Translations under genes and position numbers: made by a program
NCBI GenBank assembly: GCA_963682055.1
Contig: OY821749.1
Coordinates: 26,915,631 to 26,979,630 of the forward strand
Reading direction: 5' to 3'
Origin: Primula veris
Lineage: Eukaryota; Streptophyta; Magnoliopsida; Ericales; Primulaceae
DNA length: 64,000 bases
The notes under the pieces: model-generated
Told to the model about the DNA's origin: nothing
Database searches by the model: none
What the model saw: only the letters and a program-made list of their open reading frames with translations
Shown here: piece by piece, positions 24,218 through 36,741 of the stretch
How the letters are laid out: each line of letters begins with the position of its first letter
Numbering within the stretch: position 1 is the stretch's first letter

Positions 24218-24397
24218 TTAGCTGTGTACCCATTGCAACTTTGCAACTGTAAACAACAAAAGGACAACAAGAAGTAAATTGAGAATACAAAATTGCCAAC
24301 ATTCTACAACTTCATGAAAGAAATCTGCATCTTCTTCTGGATGATCGGTGCCAATCTTTTCAAGCATTATCTCAGTTCCTTGATTGCAGTCTTCTAC
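24218..24397 (-). other. possible coding exon or gene relic, unknown product
   Basis: On the minus strand an acceptor-like TTCGCATTAG is followed by 60 open codons, with VEDCNQGTEIMLEKIGTD, then HPEEDADFFHEVVECWQF, a hydrophobic run and TAA at 24218-24220. The acidic first half looks like real protein. The family is not recognised and no partner exon was found. It lies 3.1 kb downstream of F-box gene 2 on the same strand. Confidence 0.25.
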
Positions 24398-27300
24398 CTA
24401 ATGCGAAAAACAAAATCGTAAGTTCCTCTATTGCAATCTTGATATTCAATACTAATACTTAAGGTAAGGTAAGACTGAAATTCAACTAATTATTTTGTTC
24501 AATCAATCATTTAAGAGATGAGAAACGTCTACAAAACTCGAGCAATGCTCCTCAAATGTCATAAATTTAGTACCTGCTTATTACAAGAGCATAACTAAAA
24601 ATATTTAAGATCCTTTTTATCTTAGGCGCATAGGCTACAAATGGATGAATACTTGGGTTTCAATGTGCATAAATTAGAGTAATCTTGCCGAGTATAAATG
24701 ATTTTCGATGAAAAACTAATATACATTGTATTTCATCATTCAGCTCAAGCAAGAACCATACACGAGTAGCATTTAATCAATTAATCTAGATTTTCTATTA
24801 ATTTCTTAGTTCTTTCCCTGTCCGCAAGATATAACAGCTTTTGGTAAGAATTAATACGATAAAGGTGAAATAATTATTCAAAAACACTTGTAATTGTCAT
24901 GTGGAATTATCTCGTATAATAGTTTATAAAAATCTAAGAAACCTCATAACTAGGATAAAATTTGAAAATTGGGAATACAACAAAAATATACTGTAAATAA
25001 CATCACCCCTAGTACTCGTCTCGAAAGCTAGATATAATGATATATAGAAGAGACATAAATACTTAAAAAAAAAACAAAAAAATGATTCAGTTAGAGCATT
25101 ACACGTCCCTAAAGACTTCACTCTAGTAAAAGTAAGAAATACAAACAACTAATGTATAAAAAGAAAGTTTTGCTTAAAGATGGCTTTTCCCGGAAAAAAT
25201 GAAAATCGGATACAGAGGGCCACCCAGTCACATGAATAAATTTGGAACCCTGTATCCACAGTACTATCAATCAACAAGCTCTGTCAAAAGGTAAAAGAGC
25301 TCCTCCATCATTGGCGATGAAGGCTAAGTAGGTTCGGTCGCAAAAGCAACCTCCAAACACAGAAGCAAGGAAAGCCTAAACCTATTTTACAAAGAAAGCT
25401 AGACCAGACTTCGCAGTTGAGTTTCTCAGAGATGCTGATATAACGTTCTCATATGAGCAAAGCTTTTTATTACGCCTAGGAACACATCCTGCATCTTAAT
25501 TAGTAGCTACCCCAAAAATATCTCTGACCTTAAAATTCTCCTCCTCCCATTCCAAATTTATAAAAGATTGCCAATATCAAATGAATAAGTAAGCAGGAAA
25601 CTGCCCATTGGTTCTTGTTAAAAGTTAAAACTAAATACTAAGTAGATGGAGGCACGAGTTTTTCTCCGTCTTCGGATCTCCCTTTCCTTTTTTCCTTTGG
25701 AAAATATTTGAGGCATGTGGTTCTTGCAAAGAGGCCACTCTGGCTGGTTCTACCAGTTGGATGTAATTAAATTCACGGAAAGTAATTGGTCTCTTTTAGG
25801 CATTTATACAAAGATAAATTGATTACCAGGATTTGTTTCCTTAATTTTATCAGAGAGCTGAGCTTGGTAATATATGAGCAGACAATTACGATAAAGCACA
25901 ATATAGTACTGTATCAGTAGCTAGTTTAGGAACTATAGTTAGAGATAGTAATTAAGAGCAGGGAAGGAAGTTGAGGTATCAAAGTTAAGATAGTAAAGTA
26001 AGTATAGAGGGAGCTGTAGAGTGTAAGTACTAATCGAGGTGGGAAATCAGAAACTCTATCGACTGGGAGTAACTTTTCCACAGTTTCCGAAAATGAGTGA
26101 CAGAAGATGTAAAGGACGGGATAGTTTTATCATTCAAAAGTCTATCCAATTGTGGTAATGTACCACAGAGGATACCACTTGCAATTTTACTTCATTTTAC
26201 TCTACTAATCGTGTTTCTAGGAAACAATTGAGTAATACAGAATATGCCTGTGCCATGATAAACTTTTGTTAAGCCTTAAGATACCATTTAGTTCCTAGGA
26301 AGGCAAGGGAGACGCTGTTTAAACTCGTGACAATTTGCTTATTCGTCACTTGGGGGAATACAAAAAGATCAATATCATAGGTTACGATTACCTTAAATTT
26401 CGCGTAGTTGTTGTCGTATAATGATTTCACATTTCTTTTTTGAATCTAAAACCAATTGAAGTCTTCAAGAACCAAGAGATATTGAGCATCCAGACATGTT
26501 AACAATTTAACACCACAAATGCAAGGGTACCTAAATTTCTCTTTAGAACCCTAACTTTCGCATCAAAACCAGCTTTGTTTGGCTCCACTAGTAAGTAAGA
26601 ACTTAAAGAATCAACAAAAAGGCGCTCGCAAGTCGCAAGTACATGAAAGTAAAGGTCGCCTAAAACACTAACATCTATTGTCAGGATTGAGCCAGGTCGA
26701 ATCTAACAAAGTGGACACATTTCAACAGCTGACTCTGATTCGATACACCCAAAACCATGTCGTTGACGTTGCTAACAAATACACCAGTACTTATTAAGCT
26801 AATAAAATTAAAATAATAGCCTGACCATTATTTGGTTCATCACAGTTGCAAAGAAGAAAAATTATATAACTGAGAGAATTTGAAAAGGTAATCCTAATAC
26901 CCTACAGAGTCTACATTAAAGCAGACCTACATAATCTTTGGGTAGACCGATCAAAATCCACTAAACCAGATTATCTGAGTTCAGCAACGGTGATCTTGTA
27001 AATAATTAAATAAAACAGATTGTCGGTTTTCCACTCATATATTGGCATAATGGCATTCAATAGTATTCCGGTTACAGTAAAAAAAAATGATACATTAGCA
27101 ACATCATATGAAAATTGCAGTCTTTCAAGCCAACATCGTCGTAATGGGTTAATTACTGAAGCATTAAGACTCCTCCAAAATAAGAAAAGTATTTAGCAAA
27201 ATTGATAACTAGAGGAACACCATTTGCTTTTAATTTTTTTTAATGACTTGACAGTACAGATCAATTTGGGGAGGATTTCACATAAATATAGATTTCAATG

Positions 27301-27506
27301 AAATCAAATGCAATTATGCATAATCATGTAAAATGAAAGCTTATTAACTCTTTTATGTTAAGTTATTTATTTATTTGGAAAAGCAATATTGAAAAACTGC
27401 AGCGATAAAAGTAATAAACGATCAGTTTCAACTTAGTATAAAATTTAGGTCAAACGTACCTGATATAATGCTGCAAACAAACTAACTGACCCATATAAGG
27501 GCTCAT
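24398..27506. other. intergenic downstream of F-box gene 2
   Basis: No gene, RNA gene or recognisable mobile element was identified. The stretch around 25190-25460 is less AT-rich than its surroundings and could hold an untranslated exon or an old gene relic, but no frame is convincing. Confidence 0.5.
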
Positions 27507-30203
27507 TTACATTAGTGATGCATCATCTGCTGGTGGATCCATCCAAATACTCCTGTAAGGTTCCTCTTCTTTTGGTAGAGAATAATTCTTATTTGGATAA
27601 AATCTTTTTTCATCAAGAGAGTACCGTATGCAGTTTTGTCCATAAAAACGAACATCATGGAAGTATATGTTATTAACTTCGATTCCAGATGCATGAACTC
27701 TTGCTTGTGTTGACAACGGACTAACGAAAAAAGTAACACCACCGAGATTTTTCTTTCTCTTCCACATTTTTGTCATTTTGTGTAGCTTAAATACGATTGG
27801 TTCCTTTACACAATACAAGTATATAAGATATATGTCTCCTTCATGTGCTACCATTTTACACTGCCTGAGCCAATTTACACCAAAGAAGATAGGCAATTTT
27901 GGGGGAGGCACATCATCAAGACTCCACTTGCAAGTTTTGGTATCATAAGCAAAGAGATAACGGTTATTACTTTGACAATATAGAAACCCATTGCTATATA
28001 TCAGATTTTCGAAAATACCGCTGAAGACATCACCGCTACGCCAAGTTTCATAAGTTGTCCACTCCTTTGTCTTTGTGTCACATCTACTAATGGTCACAAT
28101 ATTTAAATAAAGGGACTTTACGGCAAATATTGTACAGTGGTCATGCACGGGAGAGGAAGAAAAAACAACCATATGATCAAAGTAATCAGAAAAATCAAAT
28201 ATTGGCAAATCTATGGAAACTTCGGTGTACGGATTAAAGAAAAAAGGTCGTAATGTCCTTGGTTTCCAACTGAGCAACCAATTATCTATACTCCAAGCAA
28301 AAACAATACATCTCCGTAGTTGCGGTAACTCGAGGTAATTAGTCTTGCGCGTTGATGGATCATAAAGGTCAAAAATGTTGCGATAGGGTTCTCTGGGCAA
28401 TCTTAAAAGTAGTGGGGATTTATATAAAATTCGCTCTGAGATGGCATATAAATACCAGTTTTTGCATACGGCAGATGCACATGTACGATCTCGTAAGGTC
28501 AACAAAGAAAGGATCGTAAACAAAATATCTTTCGGAAGATCTGGCCAAGTTTCCCTCTTAGCCCTGTGCAAAATTTCTCTTAGTCATGTGAAATAAGTCG
28601 ATAACCAAAGAAAAACTGCCAACAAAAGCAAATTGCAAAGTTCAAACTAACTGATCCCATTGGATATATTAATCATTTAAAGTGCATACATCAGCATGAT
28701 AAGTTAATTGGATATAACATTATACGAGCAAGAGAGAAACAAAACGGAGACACGCGTTTCATTTTCCACTATTTAGAACTGCTCCAAAACAATTTCAAAA
28801 ATATAAATCGAGTATCTTGAATATATGTAAAGAAGACAACAAAGACTAGTCTTTAATCTAATCCGCATGCAACACACTCTGCACTGAAGAGTAAACTTAT
28901 GGTGAATCTAGTACAACCACTTCAAAGCTATTAGCTATTCAAAATTGAAAAGAATATGAGATGACTCAACTTTAAAACTATATAGAATTTGGAGGTACTG
29001 AATCTCCTAGAAAAATAAGCCTAACAGTTTGATCCTAGCGAAACGGATCTGTAAAAGACACCGAAGATATCATCATTTGAGCCATTGGATTATCTACAAT
29101 TTGATTGCATCAATTCCAACCGTTATTAATCCAATTTCATTCAAGATTTCAAGTGACACATCAAGCAAGGAAACATGAGGTTTTCTAGAGAATTTTAATT
29201 TTTATACCCAAGGGAAAACTTTTGATTGTATAAAATATTAAAACCACCCATAACAATCGTTTAAGAAATTCATGTAACATACCCTCCAAAATGGGCGGGA
29301 GAAGTTATGGCAGTTATACGATTTGATTTCAAAGCAAATCTCGCCTTGGCCGCCTATATTCAGTTTTTTAATGTATGTATTGTTATATATATATATATAT
29401 ATATATATAAGTTCGCCGTATATTAGATTGAGGAGAAGAAAACTATGTTTGTTTCTTTCTCTTTTGAGATTTGTTTTGGAGAGTTGTCATCTCGAATCGG
29501 CTACTTGTTTTCGTATTTCGCAAATTCTAATACTACATTTCAGTATTCTAGATTGGTTTGTGTCTCGTTACCATTCCTATGTTAGTATTGCTTCGTAGTC
29601 ACAATCAAATTTGCCTCGTTCATAATCAGGGGTCATAAACAGTTCATAAAGGTATCCCGAGTTTTTTCTAATAAAGGCGTCTCTCATAACAGGATCATAT
29701 CTTCATATTATTAAACTAACAGATTAAAACTCAAGATCAACATCAACATTAATGTCACGGATTATTTACAATATGATTGCATCAGTTCCAACCGTTTATA
29801 ATTCAACCCAGTCAAGATTTCAAGACACAACAAGAAAGAAAACATGAGGTTTTCTCGAGAGTTTAATTTGCATACCCCAGAGAAAAATTCATCAATATCC
29901 TGAGTTTTTCATAATAAAGGCGCGTATCTCATCACAGGATCATATCTTCAGATTATTAAACAAACAGATAAAAAAAAAAAATCAAAGGTTTTGAACCCGT
30001 TATGCAACTAATTAAGCATTTACCAAAACTATAAGTAAAACAGTAAATGAACCATCAAGTGTAATAAAATACTGAAAACAGACAAATAACTACCCAAAAA
30101 AAGATCAAGAAAATGAGCAAACAATCAAGATACAGAATTCGGAAAGAAAAAAAGAAGGAAATTACTGTTTTGGTTTTCTCCTTTGTGCTCCTGGACACCT
30201 CAT
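27507..30203 (-). CDS. F-box protein, DUF295/SKIP23-like (F-box gene 2)
   Basis: This is a paralogue of the F-box gene at 13139-15136 and a probable SCF ubiquitin ligase adaptor. The main exon is 28563-27507. It starts AKRETWPDLPKDILFTILSL and ends near SIWMDPPADDASLM. Both proteins share GGVxFFVSxxSxQARV, NNIYF and VRFYGQxCIRYS near the C-terminus. The main exon lacks a good in-frame ATG upstream of the F-box. An upstream exon at 30203-30166 supplies one: MRCPGAQRRKPK, donor GT at 30165-30164, phase 2. This joins the acceptor TTTGCACAG before 28563 in frame and gives 364 residues. The ~1.6-kb intron holds diverged repeats. The first exon is inferred from phase and from the same layout in the paralogue. 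Confidence 0.8.
29090..29973. repeat. interleaved diverged repeats in the F-box gene 2 intron
   Basis: Segment 29090-29220 (TTGATTGCATCAATTCCAAC through ACATGAGGTTTTCTAGAG) recurs at 29761-29885. Segment 29652-29728 (AGGATCATATCTTCATATTA) recurs at 29895-29973. The pattern is a local duplication of about 240 bp plus an older copy some 670 bp away. A (TA)n run lies at about 29379-29409. Confidence 0.65.
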
Positions 30204-31440
30204 TGTGAGAACAAAGGTTCGTTCACTTACTTAGTCGATCACTGGTTTGCCTGGTTTTATTTGCCTGTTTTTATTTTTTTTCAGAAAGAGATATCTACGT
30301 GAAATCGGCAAGACCGATGTCTTTTGAGTAAAAAGACCAAAGTTTTTAAAAAATTCAATAGATACCCAGGTTTTATTCTTTATTAGCAACTCAGCCATTT
30401 GAAATTTTAAAATGACAAAAGTACTCGTTCTTTAGATAAATAGTCTTTTGTTGGTAAATTTTTAACGGCCATACGAAAAAGTGCAGTACAAAGGAAACCT
30501 CTGATGTTTAGAAAATAGCCACTTAAATATTGGCTTTTTTTACCCTCTGGTGTTTAGACCTCCTTTCCATTAAATTTTAAAAAAAAATTATTTGCATATT
30601 TGGTATTAAAAAAAATGCTATTAAATTTATAAAAACAATATAGCAAATTTATTTGTTGTAGCAATCCTATTTCAATTTTTTATAGTTTGTATCAAATAGT
30701 TATGTATAAAATTCAAATGACCACAATAAACATTAGATTTTATAATTGGGCCTATAAACTAACTTTTACAATTAACCTCCATATACACTTTAAAATTTTA
30801 ATAATAAGACAGTTTTTTTAAGTCCATTTTTCTCATTATTATTATCCTAATGTTTATTTTATATCGTTTAGGAAAAGGTGCAACTGGATTAAAGAAGTCT
30901 TAAAATAACATAAAAATAGACTTGATTTTTTATCTTGAATCTATATTTCATTGTTTAGGGGAAAACTAGACAAAACTAGTCTTAAAAATAAAAGTTATTT
31001 TTATAAATAATCATAATTATTTTGTATTTTGTGGACAATGCTAGCTAACCAGTAAAACTATAATTTATGTATATATTTAATAGTTAATACTTTTGAAATA
31101 AAAAAATACAAAACATAAACATATCGATCATGTTAATTATTGTTTGTATAAGTCATAATATAAACTAGAGTACTTTTAATTTAGGTCGATTTTGTTAGCG
31201 GTGTAAGAGAAGTTGCAATACTAATCGCACTATATATGTGACCTTATATGTTGTTTGTTTATGCGATTTGTATTTGATATTGAATGTTCTATAATGACGT
31301 GGGTCTTGCTAACAAGTGGGGGCATATGTAAAAAATCAAAAAATATCACCTTGTTAGTAAAACTGTAAATAGTAACATAAAAGTTATTAAATTATTTAAT
31401 GATGGCATAAATAGATGAAAAGTTTCAAATGTTTACTCTT
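30204..31440. other. intergenic, AT-rich
   Basis: This is upstream of the inferred first exon of F-box gene 2. The base composition is extreme AT, with no gene seen on either strand. Confidence 0.55.
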
Positions 31441-31514
31441 TTGGCTCCGTTTTGTTTCAGTGTAAAATTAGGGAAAACGAACGTAAATCTTTCATAACTT
31501 TGTATGATTTTCAG

Positions 31515-32135
31515 GGTGATATCGGTTTGATACCGAATTTTTTGACTACATATCGATACCATACCAAACTAGTTTGGTTTGAGAATTTTTATACCATTAC
31601 CGAACCAAAAAATTCGGTATACCGAACTTTCGGTATACAAAACTATTCGGTTGGTTCGATTCGGTTTCGTTTTTATACCAAACTTAGTTTACAAGTGATG
31701 ATAGAAAAATTATGTGTATTGAGAAAAAAACATAGTATAAAGTTTTAAAAGTAGTAAATTAAAAATATGTATATATTTATATTATTGTTACATTTATTGT
31801 TTATTTGCATAAAAGAGTAAACACTATTAGACATTTCTAGTAAATGTTATAAATAAAATAAAATGTTATAACTATTCACTTGAAAAATTAATTTAAGTAT
31901 ATTATAATAATGTTAATAATTAAGTGTATATAAGTCTTTTAGTTTATATTTGTCTATATAGTATATTTTAATATTTCGCTTTGAATCGGTCTCATACCGA
32001 ACTCACCAAACGAATACCGAAACCGAACCGACTTTGAAAGATCGGTTCGGTTGTACCGTATCGTAATGTCGGTATATCAAACTTTTGGTAACGATTTGAT
32101 TGATTCGGTTCGAAAAACGGTTGGTTCCTATAAAT
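31515..32135. repeat. degenerate DNA transposon-like repeat with CGGTATACCGAA words
   Basis: Both edges carry dense variants of ATCGGTTCGGT and CGGTATACCG in both orientations (31520-31690 and 31980-32130) around an AT-rich centre. This is the look of an old non-autonomous element with subterminal repeats. Exact ends and target duplication were not resolved. The open frame at 31452-31748 is a by-product of these words. Confidence 0.55.
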
Positions 32136-32239
32136 CGCTAAAAAAAATGCCACACGTGCTGATTTCGTAACAGAATAAGAAAGATACTATATTTGTGTAC
32201 ACATTAACATATTGTTGTATATGTATAAGTAAATATAAT

Positions 32240-32274
<35 letters not shown>

Positions 32275-32494
32275 GATGCAGAGGGGGTATGGGGTCACAT
32301 GACTCCCAAATTTCTGCCATATGAAATCATAATTTTACCTCTATGGATTTAATAAACTATAATAACATCATATAGTGTCATAGTTAGTTTATTTTTATTT
32401 TTTTTTATAATATATTAGTTAGATTTTGTTTTTGTCTCATTAACAAAGACTCAATATGTGAAATTGACAATCATTTCCAATTAGCTAAATAATT

Positions 32495-33649
32495 TGTTGG
32501 TCCGTGTGCGGCTAAACCTTAGAAGGGGGTGAATAAGCTTTATGGCGATTTTCGCCTAATTAAAACTTAAGTACAACTAACACCCCAACTTATGCAATTC
32601 TAAGATTAAGCGTTAATAATCGTTAATAAATACAAACGCAAGCAAGCAAGAATAAATATTTGCGGAAAGTAAAAGTTTAAGGAAAGAAAATGACACCGTG
32701 ATTTATAGAGGTTCGGCAAAACGCGCCTACGTCCTCTCCTCGGTACTACCGAGTATTTCACTAAAAATTATTTTCCCGGATATTACAATCCTAATGAGCT
32801 AATCGACCGATTAAGCTCCCCCTCACTTTATGAGTGTCTTGCTTACAAAGCCTCTACCCGATCACTCGCTCACAAAAATGAGTTTATAAAATACTCGTTA
32901 CAATTTTATCGAAAATTGAAACAACACCCACAATCGATTGCTTCTAAAATAAGCTAATATGTGGTTTCGATGATGTTTGATCTTTGTTGGAGCTTGTATC
33001 TCTTTATCTTCAATTTCTCTCTTTTTGAAGTATTTCACCAAAATGGTGATTTTGGATTTTTGTATACGAGAGAGGTTGAAGAATTGATTGTTATTGTAAT
33101 TTTTTGGTTTTGGGAGAGAGATTTTGGGTGGTTTATATAGACCAAGATATGTTTATCTGTTTTTGACCGTTGGCAGTGGTTGAGGGTTTTACCCAGCGTT
33201 TTAAGCTATTTTCCAGAAAAAGCTGAAAAGCTGTTTTCGAAATCTGTAGAAAACGATCGGTCGTTTTCTACAGTCGATCGATCGTTTTTCAGAAAACGAT
33301 CGGTCGTTTCTGAGATTCGATCGATCGTTTAAAAGACGAGCTCACTGGAAGAAATTGGTACAAAAACGATCGGTCGTTTTTGTACAGACGATCGGTCGTT
33401 GTTCAGTATTCCCGGTTTTCTCGTTAAACTTCAAACGTCCGTAACTTCTTCGTTTTAGCTCCGATTCTGGTTTCGCTTGAACCTGTGGCTTCGTTTTTAT
33501 GTGCTCTATCTTTCTGGCTTCTGGAATTTACAAATTCTACTTTTTGGAAAAGACAAGCATTATATCATCGAAATAGAGAAATCGTAAAATCATTAAAAAC
33601 ATAATCAAAGTTATAATCAAAATCAATTATTGAACCCCATGGTTCAACA
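32495..33649. mobile_element. solo-LTR-like element, 1155 bp
   Basis: The element starts TGTTGGTCCG and ends GGTTCAACA, giving the TG...CA termini of LTRs. It is flanked by a perfect 5-bp duplication TAATT (32490-32494 and 33650-33654), as integrase makes. No internal polyprotein or second LTR is present, so it is a solo LTR or small non-autonomous LTR element. Inside are the TTATAGAGGTTCGGC / GGTACTACCGAG motifs seen in a common plant LTR family and a cluster of CGATCGGTCG palindromes. Orientation was not determined. Confidence 0.8.
33250..33405. repeat. cluster of ACGATCGGTCGT / CGATCGATCG palindromic words
   Basis: At least six near-palindromic copies (AAACGATCGGTCGTTT, TCGATCGATCGTTT, AGACGATCGGTCGTTG and so on) lie within about 155 bp inside the solo-LTR-like element. 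They are GC-rich against an AT-rich background. Confidence 0.8.
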
Positions 33650-34151
33650 TAATTCATTGGTTTTATTTTATTGTCCTTATCTAGCTTCTATTTCAATTTT
33701 GTGTATCACGATGCTAGAATTGTGTTGTTAAATTTTTCTTCTCAAACGTATTTTGATGGGAATAAATAGTGTGTTAATTATTTATATTTTATCAATACAC
33801 ATTTTATTTGAAAATAAAAATAATTTATGTAATTTTATACTAATTGTTATAATACTTGAGATATGTATTTAAATGAGTTGTACTGAAATTTCTTAGTAAA
33901 CAGAATAAAATGATGAATTTAAAATTGTTATAATACTTGATTGACATTGTTTGTATATAATTAGAATAGATTTTAACCTTTTCATTTAACTATGTTGATA
34001 TTATATGTATTCTTTATCGAGCTATTACCGGAAAAACACTCATGTTTTCACACAACCATGTTACATTGTCGATTTCTCATTTTTTGAAAAATAAAAATCG
34101 TGGCTCCCCAAAATAAAAATACTAGATCCGCCCATGTATGTGTATATATAT

Positions 34152-34786
34152 ACTAGTAAAAGTTATCTACGCGTTGCGTGTGAAACGCGTAATGACATAA
34201 ATCTCATGATATATTTTATTTTGAACATAATATATTTAGATTTGATATCATTTATTGTAGTGATGCAGGTTAAAATGAATTGTTAATTAATTTAGGCTAT
34301 ATATGTAATTAGGAAAATATAGTGAGAACAAATTGTTAATTAATTAGATTAGTTATATTGGTAATTATTAAAACGTGAGGGTATTTTTACAAAAATTAGG
34401 CATGCTCATTTCTTTGGGTTGACTTATTATAATAGAATGATATATATCATACTATTAATGTAAGGAAACCCAAAAAATCTTGTGGCTGCCCAATTTTACT
34501 TTTTTTTTTCAAAAATACTATTATTCTAATTTACTAATATTTATTCAAATAACTTAATGTAATTTACATAAGTAAATAAATATTCATTTTTTCCACACAT
34601 ATCAAATCATCTCCCAAACAAATTATCATATGTATTTTTATATTACTATAACAATAAAACAGTATACTTTTACGATATTCATTCCGTTATTTTTGCAAAC
34701 TTTTTGAAAATATAAATTTATTTGTGCCGGATCATATTTATGCAAGTACGTGTCACACACGCATCGCGTGAGCTTCTATTACTAGT
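34152..34786. mobile_element. non-autonomous DNA element with ~38-bp imperfect TIRs
   Basis: The left end ACTAGTAAAAGTTATCTACG and the reverse complement of the right end, ACTAGTAATAGAAGCTCACG, align, then continue with GCGTTGCGTGTG and GCGATGCGTGTG. That is an inverted repeat of about 38 bp at roughly 75% identity. The 635-bp element is AT-rich inside, without a transposase. A TA-type duplication is possible but the flanks are (TA)n, so it cannot be proved. A Helitron was considered but the inverted ends argue against it. Confidence 0.55.
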
Positions 34787-36741
34787 AATATAATACATGT
34801 ACCAATTAATACTATAATTTGTGTTAGAGTATACAGTGTACTCCATGATTTATTGAATCATTAACATATATAAATATAAGATAAGTAGAATATTTGTTTG
34901 TCCCCTTTTTTTAGTTATTTTTTTATTTTTTGTTCATAAATAAAAACGAATTAACTAAGTTTTATTTAGGTAGAGTGAAGATATTTTGGCAAAGTGATGA
35001 AATATAGTTCTGCTTAGATCCATGATTGAGTTTTATTTATTTATTAAAAATAAAAAAGGTTGTTGGATCCCGAATGTTCTATAATATTTATGGAGTTAAA
35101 GATTATCTTATTGTTGTTCAATTTAATGTTTAGATTATTAAATCTTTGTGTTACTTTTTAGAATTGACACCATTAATGTTTTACAAATTTTCCATAGTAA
35201 TTTCTAACCTTCCAACCAGACAGATAATGAACCGAAAACGAAAAATCCCTTGTAAAACTTTTACATGGAAATCTTTTCCTACGGAAAATATTTTATGTCG
35301 AAACATATTAAATATACGTGCATAATTATCATTAAACATATTAAATGAAGATTACATTAAATGATTACTAACATCTATCAAGTACAGTAGGTTTAACACG
35401 AGTCCAAATCTTCTATCACATTTCTCTATCCTTTCCGTGCCCCCTTATTTATTTTATCCAAAATTTTTTTCTAAAAAACTTGAAAAAAATTGTACAATTA
35501 CTATAATACATGTATCAATACATTCCAATAATTATTTTTAAAATAAAATCCACACAAAATTTGTTTTGGAATAAATGTATAAATTAGTGTAAATTAAACA
35601 TTGAATATTAAAAAAATTGTCTAAAACAATATTATGTTCAAATGTTTTAAAATTTGAATACAATATAATATAAAAGTTTATAAAATTGCGGTATAAGTTA
35701 TAAAAATTTAAAATTTGAGTGAAAATAAGTCAGAAGGTACGGAATAAAATAAAGAATAACGGGTAAAAGATTTGTACTATTTAACACATTTTTTTTTGTG
35801 GGGATATCATGAAAAAGTTTGTTGCAAAAAAACAGAAAAAAAAACACCAGCTGACGCATGACAAATACAGTATTCCTAGTTTTACAAAAGTAATTGTAAC
35901 TCTCATCTCAAAGGTAAGGTATGTGCTTCTTTCAATCTAGTTCTATATTAATATAGGAATAAGACTTAGGGTTTTCTATCAAATTTGGATTAATACCGTC
36001 ACTACAAGAAAAAATTTGAACGCTGACTATAAGCTTAATTTGTTGCTGCTGACTAATTTTGTGACAGGAATACATCCGCGTAAATATATTTTCTTATTGC
36101 GTGAAAATCTATGCTTATTTTGAGATTGTGTTTAACTGTATTATACAACATTACATAAAACATTCATAACAACACTTAGTTTTTCTAATCAAAAGTAGGT
36201 TTCTCAAGACCCGTCTAATATTAATAAAAACTATAATTTCCTCCAGTATAAGTTTAACAATGTCAGTAGTTATTTTGATTTGTATCAAGCTTTATGGATT
36301 AATTTGATCACTCCTACAAAAATCAAACAGGCAGAAATACAGACCCACTGGCAGAAATCAAAAAGATGATTATACCAGGAAAGCTTAAGATTTACTTTTT
36401 CTTTAAATGCATCAGCATAAATATACTTTTTTTGTTGTTGCTGTAGATGAAAGTCATGATATATTAAAAAAAAAATGACCATTTGCAATTTTCTTTCTTT
36501 TTTAAAATTGAACAGTGTACCTTGGATTTCATAATTAATTGAGTCATGTTTGCTGTTTCTTCCATGTTTTAACCTAATAGGTATGCATCATGAAGTGTAG
36601 TTCTAGCAATATAGTTATTTTCATGGATATAAATACAATTTTACGTGCAACCCAGGCTTTAGTGAAAAATTTGATGATGCTTTCGCATTTTGAAAAATTG
36701 CTTTTTGTTATGGTTACTCATTATTTTATTAATTTATGCAG
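34787..36741. other. intergenic, AT-rich, no gene seen
   Basis: No exons for the missing N-terminal part of the PGAP1-like fragment were found here, and no RNA gene or bounded repeat was recognised. Confidence 0.55.

Noticed and set aside
31452..31748. 98-codon plus-strand frame
   Set aside because: Built from TATACCGAA/TTCGGTATA words of a degenerate transposon.
34152..34786. Helitron
   Set aside because: Ends are inverted repeats of each other and there is no 3' hairpin followed by CTAGT-type end in the right orientation.
36285..36488. Minus-strand frame upstream of the PGAP1-like fragment, considered as a missing exon
   Set aside because: Wrong strand and no PGAP1 words.
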